From positions 3,920 to 67,919 of the forward strand of contig NZ_JBJKOP010000048.1 in the NCBI RefSeq assembly GCF_046707225.1: DNA of 64,000 bases. The letters run 5' to 3'. A model generated the notes under the pieces. It did no database searches. It was not told the DNA's origin and was given only the letters and a program-made list of their open reading frames with translations. Below, one piece after another: positions 1-7,032 of this stretch (within the stretch, counting starts at the first letter, position 1; each line of letters opens with the position of its first letter). This stretch comes from Caproicibacter sp046707225 (GTDB taxonomy: Bacteria > Bacillota > Clostridia > Oscillospirales > Acutalibacteraceae). The position numbers were made by a program, and so were the translations under genes.

Positions 1-174
1 CTTGTCCCGACTGTCAAAGCCGGGCAGGAAACCGGAGAAATCCGTCAGGGCGACCCCCTGGCGCTGGCGCTGTGCTATTTTTCCGCGATTGAAAACGCCG
101 CGGAAAATTCCGTCTGCTTCCCCTCGGCCCCAATGCCGGAGGCGGAATGGTTTGTAAGCTTACTAAAAGCCTGA
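1..174 (+). CDS. TetR/AcrR-family regulator, C-terminal end (partial)
   Basis: Open from the left edge and ending at TGA 172-174, so only the last 57 residues are present. The stretch GQETGEIRQGDPLALAL followed by FSAIENAAE resembles the C-terminal ligand-binding/dimerisation helices of TetR-type regulators, where a 'GE.R.GDP..LA..' segment is common. The DNA-binding domain lies outside the window, so the family call is an inference from a short tail. A terminator overlaps the stop codon, so this is the last gene of its transcript. Confidence 0.5.
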   Translation, partial: LVPTVKAGQETGEIRQGDPLALALCYFSAIENAAENSVCFPSAPMPEAEWFVSLLKA

Positions 175-192
175 TTTTGTCGGGCTTTTTTC
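166..192 (+). terminator. Rho-independent terminator of the partial TetR gene
   Basis: Stem AAGCCTGA / TCGGGCTT with one G-U pair and a short TTTG loop, followed by a run of T. It begins inside the last codons of the upstream gene. Confidence 0.8.
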
Positions 193-219
193 AATAAAAC
201 GGAATCAGGAGGGATTTTT

Positions 220-750
220 ATGCGGAATTTTGATATCAGGCCCGTGCGGAAGGAAGACGCCGAGGGAATCAACGAAATGCGCAGGATGCCGGAGGTTTTT
301 TACAACATGCTTGCGCTTCCGTCTGAACGGATTCAAAAGACTGAGAATTTTATTGCGGCAATGGGACCAAACAGCCATGAATTCGTCGCCGTAACGGAGG
401 ATAACGGAACAGAAAAAATAATCGGCATGGTAGGTCTGAACATCAGCGCAAACCCGCGGCTGCGCCACTCCGCCGGGCTTGGCATTATGGTACATAGGGA
501 TTATCAAAATCAGGGGATCGGCGAAGCCCTGATGAAGACCGTTCTGGATGTGGCGGACAACTGGCTGATGCTGGTGCGGGTCGAGCTCGGCGTTTACACG
601 GACAACGACCGGGCGATCCGCCTTTACAAAAAGATGGGGTTTGAGGCAGAGGGCACAAAGCAGAAAGCCGCCATCCGGAACGGGACCTACGTGGATGAAA
701 TGATCATGGGCAGAATCCGGAATCTGCCGGGAGAACCGGAAAAAGCATAA
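220..750 (+). CDS. GNAT-family N-acetyltransferase
   Basis: A 176-residue single-domain GNAT protein that should transfer an acetyl group from acetyl-CoA to an amine. The acetyl-CoA loop is seen as QNQGIGEAL after the beta-4 strand (HSAGLGIMV), and the C-terminal 'N.RAI.LYKKMGF..EG' segment is typical of the RimI/RimL/YhhY-like branch. The start is fixed by CAGGAGGG 6-10 bases upstream. It stands alone between two terminators. Its substrate cannot be read from the sequence; YhhY-like amino-acid acetyltransferases and protein acetylases are both possible. Confidence 0.85.
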   Translation: MRNFDIRPVRKEDAEGINEMRRMPEVFYNMLALPSERIQKTENFIAAMGPNSHEFVAVTEDNGTEKIIGMVGLNISANPRLRHSAGLGIMVHRDYQNQGIGEALMKTVLDVADNWLMLVRVELGVYTDNDRAIRLYKKMGFEAEGTKQKAAIRNGTYVDEMIMGRIRNLPGEPEKA

Positions 751-785
751 AGGCCGGCGGGAAAATTTCCCCGCCGGCCTTTTTC
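751..785 (+). terminator. Strong terminator, probably bidirectional
   Basis: Stem AGGCCGGCGGG / CCCGCCGGCCT around an AAAATTTC loop followed by TTTTT. It separates the plus-strand acetyltransferase from the convergent minus-strand flavoprotein operon and could serve both. Confidence 0.85.
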
Positions 786-804
786 CGCAAGCCCCATTGC
801 TGTG

Positions 805-2385
805 TTATCCGCCGAGCACCCGCTCCGCGCACCGGATTCCGTCCACCGCGGCGGAAACGATGCCGCCCGCGTAGCCCGCGCCCTCTCCGCAGGGATACAA
901 GCCGGAAAGGACGGGCGACTGCCCGTCGTCCCCGCGCAGGATGCGCACCGGGGACGAAGAACGGCTTTCCACCGCCGTCAAAACCGCGTCCGGCATGGCA
1001 AAGCCGTGCAGACGGGCGTCCATTCGCCGGATTCCTTCGCGCATGGAGTCCGCAAGAAAAGGCGGCAGACAGCCGTCCAGCAAGCAGGGTGCCACTCCCG
1101 GGCGATAAGTCGGAACAACGTCTCCAAGCCGGGAAGAAGCGCGGCGCTCCAGAAAATCCTCCACCCGCTGAACGGGGGCGCGGTAATCGCCGCCGCCCAG
1201 CCGGAACGCGGCCTCCTCCAGCATGCGCTGAAATTGTACCCCCGCGAGCGGGCCTTCCCCTCCGAAATCCGCCGGGGTAACACCGACCAGCAGGGCGGCG
1301 TTGGCGTTTTGCCCGTCGCGGCCAAAACGGCTCATCCCGTTTGTCACCAGGCGGCCATCCTCACTGGCCGCCGCCACGACCTGGCCGCCCGGACACATGC
1401 AGAACGTGTATACTCCCCGACCGTTTTCCAGATGAACCGCCAATTTGTAATCCGCCGCCCCAAGCGCCGGGTGCCCCGCGGCAGCCCCGTACTGCGCGGA
1501 GTCGATCAGGCTCTGCGGGTGTTCGATCCGCGCGCCCACGGCGAAAGGCTTCGGTTCCATCGGGACACCGGCGGCGAGCAGTTCTTCGAACGTATCCCGC
1601 GCGCTGTGCCCGACCGCCAGCACGACATGGCCGGTCTCCATCCGCTCCGGCGCGCCGCCCTTTGTTCGGAATTCCACGCCGGAAACACGGCCGTTCCTTT
1701 TCAGCAGAGCGGTCATCTGTGTGTCGAACCGGATTTCGCCGCCTAGGGAGAGAATCTTCTGCCGGATTCCACGAACCGTCTGCGGCAGCCGATCGGTGCC
1801 GATATGCGGCTTCGCTTCATACAGGATTTCCGGCGGGGCACCCGCGCCGGCAAATTCCTCCAGCACCTTGCGGATCCGCGGGTCTTTCGTGCCGGTGTTC
1901 AGCTTTCCGTCGGAAAAGGTTCCCGCGCCGCCCTCGCCGAATTGGACGTTGCACTCCGGATTTAAAATTCCGCTGTTCCAGAAAGCGGAAACCTGCTTCT
2001 GCCGTTCCTCCACGCGGGAACCGCGCTCCAGCACAACGGGACGCTGCCCCGCCTGCGCCAGAATCAGCGCGGCAAACATTCCGGCGGGACCGAATCCAAC
2101 CACCACGGGCCGCTGTTCCAGAGGGCGGCAAGCCGGCAGACGGTACCGGTACGGCTCGGCCTTTGTCACACGCCGGTCTTTGGGCATTCGGGCCGACGGA
2201 CAGTCGGCCTCCACGGTGCAGATGAAATGGACGTCGCTCTTTTTGCGCGCATCTACGGATTTTTTACACAGGCTCATCGAGCGGATTTCCTCTGTTGAAA
2301 CGCGCAGGCGCTTCGCGGCCTGCGCGTTCAGTTCATCCTCCGACCCGCCCAGTTCCAAACGAAGTTCTGAAATGCGATAAATCAA
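805..2385 (-). CDS. FAD-dependent dehydrogenase of the COG2509 type
   Basis: About 526 residues. An N-terminal domain of about 90 residues precedes a Rossmann FAD-binding motif (VVVGFGPAGMFAALILA, matching GxGxxG), and a second conserved stretch, NVQFGEGGAGTFSDGKL, is a hallmark of the 'NAD(FAD)-utilizing dehydrogenase' family. The C-terminal GLYPCGEGAGYAGGI closes the FAD site. I place the start at TTG 2385 rather than at the upstream ATG at 2448: AGGAGAG lies 7 bases before the TTG, and the TTG overlaps the TGA of phzF-like 2382-3164 as TTGA, the usual arrangement for coupled translation. The physiological substrate of this family is not known to me. Last gene of a six-gene minus-strand operon. 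Confidence 0.85.
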   Translation of the reverse strand: MIYRISELRLELGGSEDELNAQAAKRLRVSTEEIRSMSLCKKSVDARKKSDVHFICTVEADCPSARMPKDRRVTKAEPYRYRLPACRPLEQRPVVVGFGPAGMFAALILAQAGQRPVVLERGSRVEERQKQVSAFWNSGILNPECNVQFGEGGAGTFSDGKLNTGTKDPRIRKVLEEFAGAGAPPEILYEAKPHIGTDRLPQTVRGIRQKILSLGGEIRFDTQMTALLKRNGRVSGVEFRTKGGAPERMETGHVVLAVGHSARDTFEELLAAGVPMEPKPFAVGARIEHPQSLIDSAQYGAAAGHPALGAADYKLAVHLENGRGVYTFCMCPGGQVVAAASEDGRLVTNGMSRFGRDGQNANAALLVGVTPADFGGEGPLAGVQFQRMLEEAAFRLGGGDYRAPVQRVEDFLERRASSRLGDVVPTYRPGVAPCLLDGCLPPFLADSMREGIRRMDARLHGFAMPDAVLTAVESRSSSPVRILRGDDGQSPVLSGLYPCGEGAGYAGGIVSAAVDGIRCAERVLGG

Positions 2386-3164
2386 ATTGAAATCTCTCCT
2401 GTCAGATACAAAGCGGCTTTCCCGCCGATTTTTACGCGATCCCCGCACAGTTCACAGTCGAGCAGACCGCCCCGCGCGGAGAGCTGCGCCGCTTTCATCT
2501 TTGTTTTTCCAAGGCGCTCTGCCCAATATGGAATCAAACTACAATGTGCCGAACCGGTCACGGGGTCTTCCTGAACTCCAAAAACCGGGAAGAAGCAGCG
2601 CGACACAAAATCCACACGCTCGCCCTTTGCTGTCACCAGAATTCCCATCCCGTCCTTAAGCTCCTTCATACCGGAAAAATCCGGTGTAAGGTCACGCACC
2701 TGCTGTTCGGAATCCAGCAGAACGACCAGGTCACGCGACAAAAGTGTTTCCCGCACATCGGCACCAAGAATCCGCGCGAGATTCTTCGGTGTTTCAACCG
2801 GTTTTGGGGAACGTGTGGGAAAATCCAGTGTAAACACATCGTCACTGCACTCTACCGATAAGGTTCCGCTTTGGGAGTGAAACTCGATTTTTTTGCTTCC
2901 CGGCTCAACAAAATGTGAAACCACATAGGAAGAGCCAAGCGTTGCGTGGCCGCAAAGGTCAACTTCTTCGGCCGGGGTAAACCACTTAATCTCATAATAC
3001 GCATCCCGCCGAACCACAAACGCGGTTTCGGACAGATTGTTTTCCGCCGCGATGCTCTGCATGAGCTTCCGCTCCGGGAATTCATTCAGGACACAAACCC
3101 CGGCGGGATTTCCCTGAAAGACGCTGTCCGTAAACGCGTCAACAATATAATAAGCACAGTTCAT
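2382..3164 (-). CDS. PhzF-family isomerase
   Basis: 260 residues with the PhzF/diaminopimelate-epimerase-like fold. The N-terminal VDAFTDSVFQGNPAGVC, the active-site SETAF (Glu46, aligned with the catalytic Glu45 of PhzF), DLCGHATLG (about 70-77) and GVQEDPVTGSAHC (about 200) are all present. Cys71 sits before the GHATLG glycine. In phenazine producers PhzF isomerises trans-2,3-dihydro-3-hydroxyanthranilate, but no other phenazine genes are here, so the substrate is open. AAGGAG lies 9 bases upstream of the ATG and overlaps the stop of the preceding SdpI-like gene. Confidence 0.88.
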   Translation of the reverse strand: MNCAYYIVDAFTDSVFQGNPAGVCVLNEFPERKLMQSIAAENNLSETAFVVRRDAYYEIKWFTPAEEVDLCGHATLGSSYVVSHFVEPGSKKIEFHSQSGTLSVECSDDVFTLDFPTRSPKPVETPKNLARILGADVRETLLSRDLVVLLDSEQQVRDLTPDFSGMKELKDGMGILVTAKGERVDFVSRCFFPVFGVQEDPVTGSAHCSLIPYWAERLGKTKMKAAQLSARGGLLDCELCGDRVKIGGKAALYLTGEISI

Positions 3165-3176
3165 CGCAGATTCTCC

Positions 3177-3563
3177 TTATTTCAGCGTGCCGTCCGGGTT
3201 GTATTTCTGCTTGAGCCGCCGCTCCGTCCAAACGATGGACAAAGCCGTCGGAACCAATATCACCGCCATCAGATAGCTGACGGGGAGGGCAGGAAGCCGC
3301 TCCTCCGCCCGCGTCACCCGGAACATCAGCGCCGCGGCTGCGTCCAGAAAAAGGAAGGCCGACCCGCATTTCAAAAATGCGCCGCCGCACCAGCGGTTCG
3401 CGTCCTCCCACGCCTCTCTGCTTTTCGCGGCAATTTTCCCCACATGATACCCACAGAAGGTATCCGGGTACTCGGAATGATGGTCCCGAGCCAGCCAGCC
3501 GACCAAAATCAGAAACAATGTAAACACAAACATCAGAACATCGGTCAGAATCTCGCCCTCCAA
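3177..3563 (-). CDS. SdpI-family membrane protein
   Basis: About 128 residues with three hydrophobic segments (about 8-24, 62-82, 92-110). Between the first and second lies FCGYHVGKIAAKSREAWEDA, then NRWCGG, matching the SdpI pattern 'GYR...S..N.E.W..AN...G'. In Bacillus subtilis SdpI is the immunity protein and signal receptor for the toxin SdpC; many distant homologues have no known role. The likely start is TTG 3563, with AGGAGG 10 bases upstream. A longer overlapping ORF in another frame (3139-3573) has no family features and is a shadow. Confidence 0.7.
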   Translation of the reverse strand: MEGEILTDVLMFVFTLFLILVGWLARDHHSEYPDTFCGYHVGKIAAKSREAWEDANRWCGGAFLKCGSAFLFLDAAAALMFRVTRAEERLPALPVSYLMAVILVPTALSIVWTERRLKQKYNPDGTLK

Positions 3564-3569
3564 CTGCCG

Positions 3570-4811
3570 TCATCCTCCTTTCAAAGATTCCGCGGCGGCC
3601 CTTCCGGCGGTTACACCGCTGGCCCAGGCCCAGTGCAGATTATAGCCCCCGCAGTCGCCGTCGACGTCGAGCAGCTCGCCGCACAGATACAGCCCCCCGC
3701 ACTTTTTGGATTCCAGCCGCTCCGTCAGTTCCAAGAGCGGAACACCGCCCGCCGTTACCTGCGCGTGGTCCCACGAAAGCGTCCCCCTGACCGGGAAGGC
3801 ATAGCCTTTCGCCGCCGAAACCAGCCGGTCCAGCGTTTCGTCCGAAAGCCGGCTGGCCGGCGTCGACGCGCCGCCCAGCGCGTATTTCGACAGCTCGATT
3901 GTCAGCGCTTTGGGCAGAAAGCCCTCCAGAAGCTGCGAAACGGTCCAGTCGCCCGCGCCGACCGAGGCTGTCTGCAACAGCTCTTTCAGCTTTTCCGGCG
4001 AATACTCCGGAAACAAATCAAGCAGGATTTCCGCATTCTTCGGAGCTCGAATCTCGCCGACACACCGGGAAAGCTCAAAAATACAGATGCCCGAAAGCGC
4101 GTTTTCCGTAAACTGGACTTCCCCGGCGGATGCGCGCAGGATTTCCCCCTCCGCGCGGAACGAAACGGCAGCCGGGCAGCGAATCCCTTTTAATGGGCGC
4201 ACCCGCGCCGGGTCCGTTTTGACCTGAACCAAAGACGGGAAAAGGGGCCCGACGGTGTGGCCCAGTGTTTTCGCCAGCACGGCTCCCCCGCCGTCCGAGC
4301 CGGAGCGCGGGCAGGCTGAACCGCCCGCCGCAAGAATCAGCCTCCGGGCAAAAAACTCTCTCTCTGGGGAAGATATCAAAAATCCGCCGTCTGATTTCCG
4401 AACGCTTTTCACATCAAAGCCACAGACGGTCTCAACACCGCAGCGGTCCAGATTTCTGCGCAGAACGTTCAAAACGGACGCCGCCTGCAGACTGTATGGA
4501 TAAATCCGTCCGCCGTCCAGTTCACGGCAGAGCAGGCCCAGCTTTTGAAACAGCAAAAGCGCCTGTTCCGGCGAAAAGTCTTTCAGAATCCGATGCGCCG
4601 CCGCGTCCCCGTGGTAGTGGGAGCTTTCTCCCGCGCTTCGGTTGGTCAGGTTGCAGCGGCCGTTGCCGGTCAGCAGCAGCTTTTTTCCGACGCGGTCGTT
4701 CTTTTCCAGCACCGCGACGCTCATCCCGCGCCCCCCGGCCCGCGCGGCAGCCAAAGCCGCGGCCATGCCGGAAGGCCCTCCCCCGACGACCGCAAGATCC
4801 GCTTTTTGCAT
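3570..4811 (-). CDS. HI0933/BaiN-type NAD(P)/FAD-dependent oxidoreductase
   Basis: 413 residues. The N-terminal VVGGGPSGMAAALAAA dinucleotide-binding motif is followed by LEKNDRVGKKLLLTGNGRCN, the signature of the HI0933-like flavoprotein family, and the C-terminus carries GGVPLLEL and GLYLCGELLDVDGDCGGYN. Family members include BaiN, implicated in bile-acid 7-dehydroxylation, and RdsA-like proteins; most have no assigned substrate, and no bai genes are visible. Start chosen at ATG 4811, with AAGGAG 8 bases upstream, in preference to an in-frame GTG at 4820 that abuts the ribosome site. Confidence 0.88.
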   Translation of the reverse strand: MQKADLAVVGGGPSGMAAALAAARAGGRGMSVAVLEKNDRVGKKLLLTGNGRCNLTNRSAGESSHYHGDAAAHRILKDFSPEQALLLFQKLGLLCRELDGGRIYPYSLQAASVLNVLRRNLDRCGVETVCGFDVKSVRKSDGGFLISSPEREFFARRLILAAGGSACPRSGSDGGGAVLAKTLGHTVGPLFPSLVQVKTDPARVRPLKGIRCPAAVSFRAEGEILRASAGEVQFTENALSGICIFELSRCVGEIRAPKNAEILLDLFPEYSPEKLKELLQTASVGAGDWTVSQLLEGFLPKALTIELSKYALGGASTPASRLSDETLDRLVSAAKGYAFPVRGTLSWDHAQVTAGGVPLLELTERLESKKCGGLYLCGELLDVDGDCGGYNLHWAWASGVTAGRAAAESLKGG

Positions 4812-4827
4812 GGGGATCACTCCTTTC

Positions 4828-5319
4828 CTACAGGATCGAGCCCAAAACGCCGTAGGCGAGCAGGCACATAATCACATCCGCGATGATGCAGCCAAGCACC
4901 ACGGAAATCAGCGCGTGCCGGAACTTCATGCCGATCAGGGCGGCGGCGGCGGAGCCTGTCCACGCGCCGGTACCGGGCAGCGGAATCGCGACAAACAGCA
5001 GCAGGCCGAACGTCTTGTATTTTTCAATCTGTTTACTTTTACGGTTCATCTTGTCCTCCAGCCGGTGCACCAGACGAACAAAGCGCGTGTTGCGCAGCCA
5101 GTCCAGAATCTTTCGGAAAAAAAGAAGAATAAAAGGGACGGGCAGCAGCGTGCCGGCCAGACAAATAAAAAACGCACGGATCATTCCGACATGCAGCAAA
5201 CCCGCCGCAAGGATGCCGCCCCTGAGCTCAAGCAACGGCAAAAGAGAAATGAGAAACACAATCAGTTCAGCGGGAATGCCCCGCAGGGCATTGATCAATG
5301 TTGTAACCAGCTGATCCAT
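4828..5319 (-). CDS. COG2426 'small multi-drug export' membrane protein
   Basis: 163 residues with about four membrane segments. ELIVFLISLLPLLELRGGI near the N-terminus and LLLFVAIPLPGTGAWTG in the second half are the conserved re-entrant-like motifs of this family, which is distantly related to DedA/SNARE-associated proteins. A basic cytoplasmic loop (HRLEDKMNRKSKQIEKYK) separates the halves. The transport function in the family name is weakly supported in the literature. Second gene of the operon, 16 bases before the next start. Confidence 0.8.
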   Translation of the reverse strand: MDQLVTTLINALRGIPAELIVFLISLLPLLELRGGILAAGLLHVGMIRAFFICLAGTLLPVPFILLFFRKILDWLRNTRFVRLVHRLEDKMNRKSKQIEKYKTFGLLLFVAIPLPGTGAWTGSAAAALIGMKFRHALISVVLGCIIADVIMCLLAYGVLGSIL

Positions 5320-5405
5320 TCAAAAGATACCTCTGTATGTTCAAAATTTGGGAGTCTCCGGCTGTTAAAACAAAAAGTCCGCCGCATTACCGCAGCGACC
5401 GGTCC

Positions 5406-5519
5406 TCAGGAAAAAAACGCCAGAAAAAAAGCGGAGGCAGCGATCAGAACCGCGCAGACTCCGGCAAGAATCCGGACAAACAGCGCATGCGGTTTTCCCG
5501 GCGCCGGCTGATGCTTCAT
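5406..5519 (-). CDS. 37-residue single-span membrane peptide, first gene of the operon
   Basis: ATG 5517-5519 to TGA 5406-5408. The product has a short polar head (MKHQPAPGKPHA) and one hydrophobic stretch (LFVRILAGVCAVLIAASAFF), so it looks like a small inner-membrane protein. GGGAGGG lies about 7 bases upstream, and a SigA -10 (TATAAT with upstream TGC) lies about 25 bases before the ATG, leaving a very short leader. No family recognised. Its place as first gene, with its own ribosome site, argues that it is translated. Confidence 0.6.
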   Translation of the reverse strand: MKHQPAPGKPHALFVRILAGVCAVLIAASAFFLAFFS

Positions 5520-5541
5520 GGCAATCCCTCCCATTCGTTTT

Positions 5542-5550
5542 ATTATAGCA
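5542..5550 (-). promoter_or_regulatory. Extended -10 promoter of the minus-strand flavoprotein operon
   Basis: On the minus strand TGC-TATAAT (TATAAT at 5547-5542) about 25 bases before the ATG of the 37-residue peptide. The -35 is poor (TGTATT at 17 bases), consistent with an extended -10 promoter. It is divergent from the LCP-gene promoter. Confidence 0.6.
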
Positions 5551-5624
5551 AACGGCGGATTGAAAATACAGTGTTTTGCCCGATCTTCACAGGAATTTCA
5601 TAAAGCTGCCGAAAATCCTCTGCG

Positions 5625-5653
5625 TTGACAACCCCTCCTCTTTGCAATACAAT
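5625..5653 (+). promoter_or_regulatory. SigA promoter of the LCP gene
   Basis: TTGACA at 5625-5630, a 17-base spacer and TACAAT at 5648-5653. Predicted transcription start near 5660, giving a leader of about 30 bases. Confidence 0.85.
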
Positions 5654-5688
5654 AAGTAGGCTTGATTGAAATGAACGCGAGGTGCAGT

Positions 5689-6894
5689 ATGAACAGACAA
5701 AACACGGGACGTCCCGTCCGCCGTAGCGGTTCCGGCGGCGGCAGCCGAAACGCCGCGGGCAGACCGGCGACTCGCCGAAATGTTTCCTGGGACACACAGG
5801 AAATCGACCGCTACAATGTGGTCGACCGGGATATCTACAGCAATTCCCCCAAACGCCGCGGCACGCAAACCAGAAAGCGGCGGAAAAAGGGCGGCTGCCT
5901 GAAAAAATTATTCACTCTGCTCCTCGTTGTCACGCTGGCCGCAGTCGGCGGCGCATTTATTTATTTCCATATTCTCTCCTCCCGCCTGAATCGTTCCGAC
6001 GTGACCAGCTCGCAGCTGGCGAATTATGTGCAGCTGCCGAGCGGCGCCCCGGCCTGGAACGTAAAGTCGGACAACAGCGTCATGAACATTCTGCTGCTTG
6101 GCGTGGATGAGAACGAGGATGGCTCCGACGGCCGGTCGGACACCAACATGCTGATGTCCATCGACAGCAAATCCAAAAGCATCCGGCTCGTGTCTTTTCT
6201 GCGGGACTCCTACCTGGAAATTCCGACCGTCGGGAAAAACAAGCTCAATGCCGCCTACGCGAAGGGCGGAGTCGCCCTGACCATGCAGACGCTGGAAAAC
6301 AATTACCGAATCAATATCGACCAGTATATTTCGGTCGATTTCAATAACTTCGCCGCCGTGATTGACAAAATGGGCGGGCTGGATGTTCCGATGTCCAAAG
6401 CGGCCTGTCAGGCGGAAAACGAAAACATGGGCAGCCATCTGTCTTATCCCGCCACCGGCGAAAAAACCATCACCCACCATCTAAACGGAAAACTCTGCCT
6501 TTATTACGCCCGCATCCGCCACGCTACCGATGAATTCGGTCATGACGACTACGGGCGCACGGGGCGGCAGCGGCAGGTCGTGGAGCTTATGATCCAAAAA
6601 ATGAAATCCATGAACCTCATCGACGCCAACAAACTGATCTACGATTATTTAAATTATGTAAAAACGAACCTGAGCGACAGCCAGCTTTTGTACCTTGCGT
6701 CCGTCGGCGCGTCGCTTTCCGGCTACAAAATTGAAACTCAGCAGATTCCCGCTCCCAATACCTTTGACGACAGCGTTTCCGTGAAAGGAATCGGGAAAGT
6801 GGTTTCGGTCAATCTGGAAAAGAACTGCACCGTTCTGCGGCAATTTCTCTACGGCGAAAACAGCTCGTCCGAAAGCAGCTCGGACGGAACCTGA
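5689..6894 (+). CDS. LytR-CpsA-Psr (LCP) family cell-wall polymer ligase
   Basis: About 401 residues. A basic, Gly/Ser/Arg-rich cytoplasmic head (1-72) is followed by one membrane span (about 75-97) and the extracellular LCP domain: NILLLGVDENEDGSDGRSDTNML, with the acidic and Arg residues that bind metal and pyrophosphate, LVSFLRDSYLEIP, and RIRHATDEFGHDDYGRTGRQRQVV near the C-terminus. LCP proteins transfer undecaprenyl-linked teichoic acids or capsular polysaccharide to peptidoglycan. Start set at ATG 5689, with GAGGTG 5 bases upstream, rather than earlier in-frame codons at 5662 and 5671. The tail is Ser-rich (NSSSESSSDGT). Confidence 0.92.
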   Translation: MNRQNTGRPVRRSGSGGGSRNAAGRPATRRNVSWDTQEIDRYNVVDRDIYSNSPKRRGTQTRKRRKKGGCLKKLFTLLLVVTLAAVGGAFIYFHILSSRLNRSDVTSSQLANYVQLPSGAPAWNVKSDNSVMNILLLGVDENEDGSDGRSDTNMLMSIDSKSKSIRLVSFLRDSYLEIPTVGKNKLNAAYAKGGVALTMQTLENNYRINIDQYISVDFNNFAAVIDKMGGLDVPMSKAACQAENENMGSHLSYPATGEKTITHHLNGKLCLYYARIRHATDEFGHDDYGRTGRQRQVVELMIQKMKSMNLIDANKLIYDYLNYVKTNLSDSQLLYLASVGASLSGYKIETQQIPAPNTFDDSVSVKGIGKVVSVNLEKNCTVLRQFLYGENSSSESSSDGT

Positions 6895-6929
6895 TTTTTG
6901 CGGTCGCGCGCCGCAATCAACGGCTTGTG

Positions 6930-6954
6930 ACGGCGGGGAAACCCGCCGTTTTTC
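6930..6954 (+). terminator. Terminator of the LCP gene
   Basis: Stem ACGGCGGG / CCCGCCGT with a GAAA-type loop followed by TTTT. Confidence 0.85.
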
Positions 6955-6992
6955 CGTAAGAAGTGAAATTGCTTTTATTTTATGGCACAGAA

Positions 6993-7001
6993 TGGTATAA
7001 T
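6993..7001 (+). promoter_or_regulatory. Extended -10 promoter of metG
   Basis: TGG-TATAAT with TATAAT at 6996-7001. No good -35 at 17 bases. The start point would be near 7008, about 25 bases before the metG ATG. Confidence 0.6.
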
Positions 7002-7032
7002 AATAAAAATTAAGTTCCCGGAGGCTGAAAAA

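Noticed and set aside
3177..3563. SdpABC toxin/immunity locus
   Set aside because: No SdpC-like toxin or SdpAB genes near the SdpI-like gene; it sits in an unrelated operon.
6955..7032. T-box leader for metG (and similarly for trpS)
   Set aside because: Too little space, and no AGGGTGGNACCGCG-type motif before either synthetase gene.
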